A stretch of DNA of 64,000 nucleotides from an uncultured Ectothiorhodospiraceae bacterium (GTDB lineage: Bacteria > Pseudomonadota > Gammaproteobacteria > UBA6429 > Thiohalophilaceae): assembly GCA_947260005.1 (NCBI GenBank), contig CAMYOL010000036.1, forward strand, positions 1 through 64,000, in the 5' to 3' direction. The notes beneath the pieces are model-generated. The model ran no database searches. It saw nothing but the letters and a program-made list of their open reading frames with translations, and was not told where the DNA came from. Positions 57,736-64,000 of the stretch are shown in pieces. Numbering within the stretch: position 1 is the first letter of the stretch; each line of letters begins with the position of its first letter. The translations under genes and the position numbers were made by a program.

Positions 57736-59571
57736 ATGAAGAAAAATAATACTTTGTTAAAAACGATCTATGAGAATGAAGATAACTTATTGGAGCTTGT
57801 GAAGTTACAAGTAGCGGCTGGAGCAGACCCAAATGAGCGTACTGAGTATTTTGAAACACCATTAAGGGTGTCGTCTAATAATGGTCGCTTTGACGTTGTT
57901 AAATATCTTTTTGAAGTCGGTGGTGATCCTTTGCATTTGGATTGGACTCCCTTATTTCATGCGGTGGCTTATGGTGCCTTGTCAGATGTTAAGAAATGTA
58001 TTCAACAGGGTAGTGATCTGCATGTACGGGATACATGGGAACGAACACCTATACTTCTTGCAATACAAACAGGTGATATAGAAAAAGTAATCTACCTGCT
58101 CGAAGCTGGATGCAATATTAGAGATTTGGGTCGTTGCGGTAAACCAGCAATAGAATATGCTATTCAAATGGATGATGCCAGAATGCTTGCGTTCTTAATC
58201 AGTCAGGGAATTCCTTTTGAGGAATATAGTAAATTCGGTTACACACCATTAATGCAGGCCGCAGAAGGTGGAGCGATCAATTGTCTTCGTTGCCTATTAG
58301 AGCATGGTGCTGATATTAATAAAAAAGATCGAACTCAATTCTCACAAAAAACCGCAATCGCTCAAGCTTCAACAGTGGAGATTGCAAAAAACCTCGCTAA
58401 TATGGGCGATGATCTCAATCAACTGGACAGTAAAGTTCGAGCGCAACTTCTAGGTTTGGGAAAGCAGGAAAACCTGACAATCAATAAACAAGATTATCTT
58501 GATCAAAAGTATCGGATATATGGAACATCAAATCCTCAAAAATGCGATATTTCATTTTGGTACGACATGGTACGCATCAACGGCAGTGCTTGGGCGGCGC
58601 GTAGTCAATTTGGTGATGAAGACAGTTTCAATGATATGCCAGTTTGGTGTTACGACCGATTTGGTAAGACTATTACTGCTATAGGTAATGATGAGTTTAT
58701 TGAGATAGCTGGGGAATATGAAGATTATTACGACCCTGATTTTTGTATATACAATGAAGTGTTTCATCAAAAAGGTGACGGTAACTTTACGATATACCAA
58801 TACCCAAAAAATGTCTTCCCACCAACAGATTTTCATACAGCAACTCTAGTAGGTAGAAATATTTATATCATTGGTAATCTTGGGTATGAACAAGATCGGC
58901 ACTATGGAATAACTCCAGTTTATCGGTTAGACGTTAAAAACTTTAAAATTGAAAAACTTAATACAAACGGGGAATGTCCTGGCTGGATTTATAACCATTC
59001 GACGGACTTGGTAGGCGAATCTATTTTACGTATTCAAGGGGGAGAAATCCTTGAAGGGTCGGAAGGTAACGAAATTCACCGGTATAATACGCTAGATTTC
59101 GACCTTGATCTGGATACATTAAAGTGGAAAAAACACGATCACATACCAAAGTCGGGGAAACCACCCTTTTTTCCAGAAGAATACAAACGGTTTAATTATT
59201 CAGATGGAGCAATAATGGCTGTCGAAGATGGAAATAAGTGGAGACTCTTAAAAATTATATCCGTTTATAGAATTGATGTTCACGAAGGTTATTTAATTAA
59301 GCTAGATGAAGAAACCCTAACATCGCTATCAGATGATTTTTTATTCGTTGTTGCATATTCCATAAGTGAACCGTTTGACAGCTTTGAGTTATTAGAAAAT
59401 GCTGAAAAAAATAAAAATTGGATATTAGAAAATAAATGCAAAGTATGTAAAACAACTAGCTTTCCAAAAGTTAGTCGCTTTATGGGGTTTGCGGACAGGA
59501 CTCAGGAGGAATTTGACGCATTCAAATCATGGAAAACTACTTTTGAAGAAGGTAATGTGGGGATTGTGTAA
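57736..59571 (+). CDS. ankyrin-repeat protein with kelch-like C-terminus
   Basis: A 611-aa cytoplasmic protein. Five to six ankyrin repeats occupy residues 20-240 (AAGADPNERTEYFETPLRVS, GYTPLMQAAEGGAINCLRCL). The C-terminal half has kelch-like strands (TATLVGRNIYIIGNLGYEQD, ITPVYRLDVKNFKIEKL) suggesting a beta-propeller segment, then a CxxC (CKVCKTTSF). The function is probably protein binding. It lacks a visible ribosome site because the repeat lies at -3. Confidence 0.75.
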   Translation: MKKNNTLLKTIYENEDNLLELVKLQVAAGADPNERTEYFETPLRVSSNNGRFDVVKYLFEVGGDPLHLDWTPLFHAVAYGALSDVKKCIQQGSDLHVRDTWERTPILLAIQTGDIEKVIYLLEAGCNIRDLGRCGKPAIEYAIQMDDARMLAFLISQGIPFEEYSKFGYTPLMQAAEGGAINCLRCLLEHGADINKKDRTQFSQKTAIAQASTVEIAKNLANMGDDLNQLDSKVRAQLLGLGKQENLTINKQDYLDQKYRIYGTSNPQKCDISFWYDMVRINGSAWAARSQFGDEDSFNDMPVWCYDRFGKTITAIGNDEFIEIAGEYEDYYDPDFCIYNEVFHQKGDGNFTIYQYPKNVFPPTDFHTATLVGRNIYIIGNLGYEQDRHYGITPVYRLDVKNFKIEKLNTNGECPGWIYNHSTDLVGESILRIQGGEILEGSEGNEIHRYNTLDFDLDLDTLKWKKHDHIPKSGKPPFFPEEYKRFNYSDGAIMAVEDGNKWRLLKIISVYRIDVHEGYLIKLDEETLTSLSDDFLFVVAYSISEPFDSFELLENAEKNKNWILENKCKVCKTTSFPKVSRFMGFADRTQEEFDAFKSWKTTFEEGNVGIV

Positions 59572-59631
59572 AATATTTAGCATAAACCAGATGATATACT
59601 ACTTCTGACTAGAATCGGACGTATAACGTGA

Positions 59632-59709
59632 GTAAAAGAACATTGGAATAAACCGGGGCACGACTGCATGGACACAGAAGTTAGGGTAACGCAGGATGCC
59701 AAAGCCGAG
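59632..59709 (+). repeat. ATTGGAATAA element plus dispersed GACTGCATGGAC repeat
   Basis: AGTAAAAGAACATTGGAATAA has its core at 59642-59651. It is followed at 59659-59709 by CACGACTGCATGGAC and GCAGGATGCCAAAGCCGAG, matching the middle of the repeat at 47967-48050. GTCAGAGTAAAAT at about 59739 is a fragment of the GGTCAGA family. Confidence 0.82.
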
Positions 59710-59786
59710 AGAGTAAAAAAAATAATGTTATTTGTTGTCAGAGTAAAATATCTATCGAATTTTCACATTAACGGTTGATTGAAACT

Positions 59787-60296
59787 ATGAATATACAATA
59801 TAAAAAATTAACTTATGGTGGTACGAGATCAAACAAGCCTAACAAGATTATTGTTCATTCAATGGGAGAAAATATTAACAATAATGGTGATGTCTACGAT
59901 GCAGTTGAATGGTTGAGGTATCTAAAATTATCCGCGCATGCATTAATTTTGCCTGATGGTGATGTGATTCGATGTAGAGATGATAATAATCGCGCGTGGC
60001 ATGCGCGAGGTTATAACATGGATTCATTAGGCGTCGAGTTTCTGGTTCCGGGCATTCATGACTATGGGTCTTTCTTGAATATGATTAAAACCGATTGGGT
60101 GAGTGACGAACAATATGCCAGCGGTATTGAACTGCTTAACCAATGGATTGATTCACAAAACATAGAAACGATTGCCAGACATAGTGATGTGTCACCTGGA
60201 AGGAAAGTAGATCCAGGCGATGGTTTTCGCTGGGATTGGTTTGTCGATCAGTTGAAACAGAGTAACTGGAGTAAATGGGAGACAGACAACGAATAA
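59787..60296 (+). CDS. N-acetylmuramoyl-L-alanine amidase domain protein
   Basis: A 169-aa amidase_2/PGRP-like protein. Zinc ligands are likely His24 (IIVHSMG), His132 (ARHSDVSPG) and Asp142 (KVDPGDGF), with DGDVIRCRDDNNRAWHARG in between. It lacks a signal peptide and a binding domain, like phage endolysins or cytoplasmic recycling enzymes. The ATG at 59787 is preferred over an upstream TTG. It is the last gene of the array with the ATTGGAATAA spacers. Confidence 0.82.
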   Translation: MNIQYKKLTYGGTRSNKPNKIIVHSMGENINNNGDVYDAVEWLRYLKLSAHALILPDGDVIRCRDDNNRAWHARGYNMDSLGVEFLVPGIHDYGSFLNMIKTDWVSDEQYASGIELLNQWIDSQNIETIARHSDVSPGRKVDPGDGFRWDWFVDQLKQSNWSKWETDNE

Positions 60297-60620
60297 AGGA
60301 AGTAATAGAGGCAGGTCAGGTTTTTCGCCATGAGTAAATATTATGACCAGGCTTGTCGGGTCGGACCAAACCAATTCACCGTAAGCGTTTGATATCTAAT
60401 AATTAAACAATTTAAAGCGCGTGTTTTAATGGCTTAGAAGGGTGTTTTTACAATTAAAATAACAGGTTTAATGCAAAATAAGATTCCGCTCAGCTAGGTA
60501 GACATTGCCCATTTACTTAAAAGGGCCCAGAGAGCTTATTGTTCCAAACCAATAAAAACAATAAGTTACTAACCATCCCCTGTTTTCAGCAGTATAAAAA
60601 ATACCAGAAACTTGCATTAT
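60297..60620. other. intergenic region before the AbiE pair
   Basis: No gene or ATTGGAATAA site is seen. A hairpin at 60535-60565 is the only notable structure. Confidence 0.5.
60535..60565. promoter_or_regulatory. inverted repeat upstream of AbiEi
   Basis: CTTATTGTT and AACAATAAG form a perfect 9-bp inverted repeat with a 13-nt spacer, 55 nt before the AbiEi start. AbiEi proteins are known to repress their own operon at inverted repeats, so this is a candidate operator. Confidence 0.5.
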
Positions 60621-61298
60621 ATGGAAGTATCTGTAAATATATCTAATATGACACCCTTAACGGAGCACATTATTGAGGCCGGTTATGCTGATCGGGTCTT
60701 ATCTGCCCAGCAGTTGGAGCGACTGCTGGGTGGTAGCGATGCTCGCCGTTATGGTCTGGTGAATCGGGCCCTTAAAAGTCGGGAACTGTTAAAGGCGCGG
60801 CGCGGATTGTATGTGCTGGCCGATAAATATCGTCGTCATCCTCTGCATCCATTCGTGTTAGCACAACAGTGGGAACCTGGCAGTTATGTCTCAGCAGAGA
60901 CGGCGCTCAGTTTTCATGGCTGGATTCCCGAGGCCGTGTATTCCGTGGTCAGTATGACCCATGGCGGTAAGTCCAGGCAGTTCACTCATTCGGTTTTTGG
61001 TCAATTTGCGTTTTGTCGCATGACCGTTAAGGCGGGGCAGTTTTTGCAGTCGGTGGAAAGACATGAATTACACCAGCAGGTGGCGCTGATTGCGGATCCC
61101 ATGCGCGCACTATTGGATTTGGTGTATTTACGTAAATTGTCCTGGCAGGGACTGGGATATTTAGTGGAAGGATTACGAATCGATGAAGAGGCGCTTCGAT
61201 CTGTGCCTGCGTTGACTATCTTACGACTATTAGATGTTTACAAAGGAAAACGGGAGCAAGTGTTAATTAATGAATTATTAAGTTCATTGCAATTATGA
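60621..61298 (+). CDS. AbiEi-family antitoxin
   Basis: A 225-aa antitoxin of the type IV AbiE system. The N-terminal winged helix (LSAQQLERLLGGSDARRYGL, then ALKSRELLKARRGLYVL) and the C-terminal domain (SYVSAETALSFHGWIPEAVY, ADPMRALLDLVYL) fit the family. The ATG at 60621 is chosen over an upstream TTG; 60648 is a further option. It overlaps the toxin gene by 4 bp. Confidence 0.88.
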   Translation: MEVSVNISNMTPLTEHIIEAGYADRVLSAQQLERLLGGSDARRYGLVNRALKSRELLKARRGLYVLADKYRRHPLHPFVLAQQWEPGSYVSAETALSFHGWIPEAVYSVVSMTHGGKSRQFTHSVFGQFAFCRMTVKAGQFLQSVERHELHQQVALIADPMRALLDLVYLRKLSWQGLGYLVEGLRIDEEALRSVPALTILRLLDVYKGKREQVLINELLSSLQL

Positions 61299-62152
61299 TT
61301 GAGTTAATTGAAACACGCCTGGCGGGCTACAATGTAGTGGGGCCGGTTGAGGAAGAGAACGCGCTTAAAGAGATCGTTCAGGAAATTGTATTGTTTGCAT
61401 TATGGCAGGCGAATTTTTTTGAAGTGGCGGCTTTTCAGGGCGGGACAAGCCTAAGAATTCTACATGGCTTGAATCGTTTTTCGGAGAATATCGATTTTAT
61501 TTTAAAGGCACCTGATTTAAGTATTTCATGGCAACCTTATCTGCTAAAGCTTACCCAGACGTGTCAAGAGTTTGGTATTCAACCCGAGGTGTTAGATAAA
61601 AAACATATGGATAAAGCAGTGCGAACGGCGTTAATTAAAGATACGTCGATCGCGAATCAGTTAAACCTCAGTTTCATGAATAATCAGAGCGAGCGAAAGT
61701 TAACGATCAAGCTGGAAATTGATTGTAATCCATCACCTGGCTCTGGTTTTGAATATTCCTATTTGGATTTTCCTGTGGACTATGAAGTTTGTCATCAAGA
61801 CCTGAGCAGTAACTTTGCCTTGAAGACACATGCTTTGTTATGTCGACCTTATCTGAAGGGGAGAGACTGGTATGATTTTAATTGGTATATCAAACAGGGA
61901 ATCACACCCAATTTAAAGTTATTACAAAATGCGCTTATTCAGTATGGCCCATGGCGAGGTGAAGAGCTAGCTGTAAATCGTGAATGGTTAGTGAAAACCT
62001 TAGACGACAAGATTATGTCTATTAATTGGCAAGATGCGGCGGCGGACGTTGAGCGCTTTTTAAAGCCGGTGGAACAAAAAAGCCTGTCCCTCTGGAGTGA
62101 GAAATTTTATAAGTCCAGATTGAATAAACTGAATGGCTTGTTGAGCGAGTGA
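61295..62152 (+). CDS. AbiEii-family nucleotidyltransferase toxin, altered active site
   Basis: A 285-aa AbiEii/AbiGii-type nucleotidyltransferase. The motif FQGGTSLRILHGLNRFSENI, then DF, aligns with the family's GGT...RxSxDxD. Asn65 stands where the first metal-binding aspartate is expected; Asp67 is kept. The toxin may therefore be inactive or unusual. Later conserved parts (LKTHALLCRPYLKGRDWYDF) are intact. It is translationally coupled to AbiEi by a 4-bp overlap. Confidence 0.87.
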   Translation: MIELIETRLAGYNVVGPVEEENALKEIVQEIVLFALWQANFFEVAAFQGGTSLRILHGLNRFSENIDFILKAPDLSISWQPYLLKLTQTCQEFGIQPEVLDKKHMDKAVRTALIKDTSIANQLNLSFMNNQSERKLTIKLEIDCNPSPGSGFEYSYLDFPVDYEVCHQDLSSNFALKTHALLCRPYLKGRDWYDFNWYIKQGITPNLKLLQNALIQYGPWRGEELAVNREWLVKTLDDKIMSINWQDAAADVERFLKPVEQKSLSLWSEKFYKSRLNKLNGLLSE

Positions 62153-62437
62153 CACGGAATTAAAGAGTATGGAGTGATTTGATTGTAAACAGAAGATATA
62201 TTCTATACTCATAACAGATGCATACAGGGAGATGATCGTATGATTCTTCGCTCAGTGGATAACGTTTTGGCGGATAATAATAAGCCCATTATTTAACATG
62301 CCTCCATAATAAATGAGGAGGTAGTGGTGAAGCTAAGATACCTGGATAAGTCAAATGGTGAAGTTTTACTACCGAAAAACATTCGTTACTTAACTTTATG
62401 GAAGACATACTAATTAATAATTAGATAATCTTACATC
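62153..62437. other. intergenic region before the NERD-helicase
   Basis: No supported gene. A short frame from GTG 62329 (VKLRYLDKSNGEVLLPKNIR) sits behind GAGGAGG but ends after about 28 codons and may be a relic. CCTCCAT and ATGAGGAGG form a small inverted repeat around it. Confidence 0.4.
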
Positions 62438-64000
62438 ATGGCCCAACTCATCCCTAATCTAAACACCTGCCTTTCACGCATGACCCGTGGCGAGAAGCGC
62501 TTAGCCAGACGGCTGGAAGCATTGTTAGATGATGACTACCTGTGTTGGTACGACATACCGGTCGGGCGTAAGAATCGTTATCCTGATTTTATTGTTCTGC
62601 ATCCAGCGCGTGGGTTATTGTTTCTGGAAGTCAAAGATTGGCGTCTGGAAAACATCAAAAAAATATCCAAGCATCGTGTCGAGCTGTTGACGAACAACGG
62701 CAAAGTCACTGCGCCTAATCCCATCGAACAGGCCAGGCAATGTGCCTATCAGGTGATCAATATGTTGGAGGCCGATAGTCAACTGGTTGTACCGAGTGGA
62801 GACTATAAGGGTAAATTGAAGTTCCCCTACGGTTATGGCGTCGTGTTTACTCACATTAATCAAAGCCAACTGAATAAAGCATTGACGCCAGATGGTATGT
62901 CCGTGTTGCCAGAACACCTGGTGCTTTGCAAAGATGAAATACCTGAGAATAAAGAGCCAGAAGCTTTTCAGCAGCATTTATGGGATATGTTTAATTACAG
63001 TTTTAATCAGAAACTGAGTCTGCCGGATATAGAGCGTATTCGCTGGCACCTGTTCCCAGAGGTTCGTATCGATGATACACAAGGCGATTTATTTATCGAG
63101 GATGATGACGAAGGGGATAGCATGGGAACCACGCAGACGGTTCCGGAGATTATCAAGGTGATGGACTTACATCAGGAGCAACTTTCACGTAATTTGGGTG
63201 ATGGCCATCGTGTGATACATGGTGTTGCAGGTTCCGGTAAGACCATGATCCTTGGCTTTCGTGCTTTGCAATTAGCGCAAACCATGACGAAGCCCATTCT
63301 CGTACTTTGCTTCAATGTCTCACTTGCGGCTAATTTGCGTCACTATGTCGCTGAGAAAAAAATGGAACATAAAGTACAGGTTTACCATTTTCACGACTGG
63401 TGTGGTGAGCAGATTAAAACGTTTCACTGTGATGTGCCAGAAGGTGAGGCACCGTATTTTGAACGGCAGGTGATGGCCGTGATTCGAGGGGTAGAAAAAT
63501 CGCAGATTCCGCGTGCCCAATATGGCGCGGTTCTTATCGATGAAGGCCATGATTTTGAGTCGGAGTGGTTGCAACTTATCACACAGATGGTTGACCCTGA
63601 GACGGATTCCCTGTTGTTGCTTTACGATGATGCTCAGTCAATCTATAAGAAACACGCTGCGCTGGATTTCAGTCTTTCCAGTGTCGGCATCAAAGCGCGT
63701 GGGCGCACAACCATACTAAAACTCAATTATCGCAACACACGGGAGATTCTGGAGTTTGCATATAAATTTGCCAGGGAATTTATTTCTGAGTCAGAATCAG
63801 ATGAAGATCATATACCAGTTATTGCTCCTGAATCGGCAGGCGGTTCTGGACCTGCACCGGTGTTCAGGTTATTCGATCAACAAAGAGAAGAACTGGATTA
63901 TGTTATACGCTGTGTTAGTAAATGGTTTGATGAGGGGTATCGACTAAATGAAATTGCAATACTGGTACCGAACAACAAAATTGCGGAAAAGATTGCCGCG
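62438..64000 (+). CDS. NERD-domain UvrD-like helicase (cut by window end)
   Basis: An open frame of at least 521 codons that continues past the window. The N-terminal NERD nuclease-related domain has GRKNRYPDFIVLHPARGLLF and LEVKDW. A superfamily I helicase core follows: Walker A VIHGVAGSGKTMI, Walker B AVLIDEGHDF, LLLLYDDAQSIYK and LNYRNTREIL. NERD-helicase proteins recur in defence islands, where they probably cut or unwind foreign DNA. The start ATG at 62438 lacks a strong ribosome site. Confidence 0.88.
   Translation, partial: MAQLIPNLNTCLSRMTRGEKRLARRLEALLDDDYLCWYDIPVGRKNRYPDFIVLHPARGLLFLEVKDWRLENIKKISKHRVELLTNNGKVTAPNPIEQARQCAYQVINMLEADSQLVVPSGDYKGKLKFPYGYGVVFTHINQSQLNKALTPDGMSVLPEHLVLCKDEIPENKEPEAFQQHLWDMFNYSFNQKLSLPDIERIRWHLFPEVRIDDTQGDLFIEDDDEGDSMGTTQTVPEIIKVMDLHQEQLSRNLGDGHRVIHGVAGSGKTMILGFRALQLAQTMTKPILVLCFNVSLAANLRHYVAEKKMEHKVQVYHFHDWCGEQIKTFHCDVPEGEAPYFERQVMAVIRGVEKSQIPRAQYGAVLIDEGHDFESEWLQLITQMVDPETDSLLLLYDDAQSIYKKHAALDFSLSSVGIKARGRTTILKLNYRNTREILEFAYKFAREFISESESDEDHIPVIAPESAGGSGPAPVFRLFDQQREELDYVIRCVSKWFDEGYRLNEIAILVPNNKIAEKIAA

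Noticed and set aside
51687-59651. ATTGGAATAA sites as classical integron attC sites
   Set aside because: They lack the RYYYAAC and GTTRRRY boxes and no integron integrase is encoded in the window. A cassette-like role remains possible but not as standard attC.
59787-60296. Prophage remnant based on the amidase
   Set aside because: No other phage gene, holin or structural protein is nearby; a single amidase in an array of unrelated genes does not support a prophage.

Overview
The window reads as a chromosomal segment of a gammaproteobacterium of low to moderate GC. The best evidence is a conserved housekeeping backbone: mutS, a cinA/pncC-type gene, recA, recX, alaS, lysC, csrA, tRNA-Ser(GCU), tRNA-Arg(ACG). 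In many gammaproteobacteria these genes lie close together. Here they are pushed apart by accessory DNA: about 26.5 kb between pncC and recA, and about 3.3 kb between recX and alaS. A further accessory tract starts after tRNA-Arg and runs to the window end. Arsenite methyltransferase, persulfide-dioxygenase-like, cytochrome P460, DsrE-domain and TRAP transporter genes suggest a metabolically versatile, possibly sulfur-related lifestyle; that is inference.

Layout. 0.6-11.5 kb: sigZ-arsM, an AddB-like nuclease, an AraC regulator divergent from cytochrome P460, a uracil-DNA glycosylase-family protein, fdxA, mutS, a PilZ protein and a small disordered protein. 11.5-12.5 kb: pncC and a 30-bp tandem repeat array. 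12.5-24.9 kb: a TRAP operon with a TatT lipoprotein, a PhnD-like/GAF/GGDEF/EAL signalling protein, an ECF sigma factor with a DsrE-type anti-sigma and a secreted protein, a second UDG-family protein, and VOC-DUF2461-WYL genes. 24.9-33.8 kb: an inserted-looking block flanked by two partial copies of a WYL-GST locus. It carries a LuxR regulator fused to a catalytically dead alpha/beta hydrolase, seven small secreted proteins and a large active-looking secreted esterase. 33.8-38.5 kb: GST, two tandem DUF4382 lipoproteins separated by long palindromes, and a BrxR/CapW-like WYL regulator divergent from recA. 38.5-48.2 kb: recA-recX, a decayed PhnD gene, ArsR-MBL-MFS, alaS, lysC, a disrupted csrA and two tRNAs.

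48.2-64 kb is an island of toxin-antitoxin and defence-like genes, intact and decayed: a frameshifted zeta toxin with a small partner, remnants of an AbiEi/nucleotidyltransferase pair, an MNT-HEPN pair with a clear three-half-site operator, AbiEi-AbiEii, and a NERD-helicase that runs off the window. In its middle (51.6-59.7 kb) six intact, unrelated, co-oriented genes and one decayed one are each separated by a spacer ending in the same short element, ATTGGAATAA. The arrangement resembles a gene-cassette array, but the sites do not match classical integron attC sites and no integrase is visible. This array, the secreted-protein/pseudo-hydrolase block and the WYL regulator facing recA are the strongest candidates for undescribed biology here.
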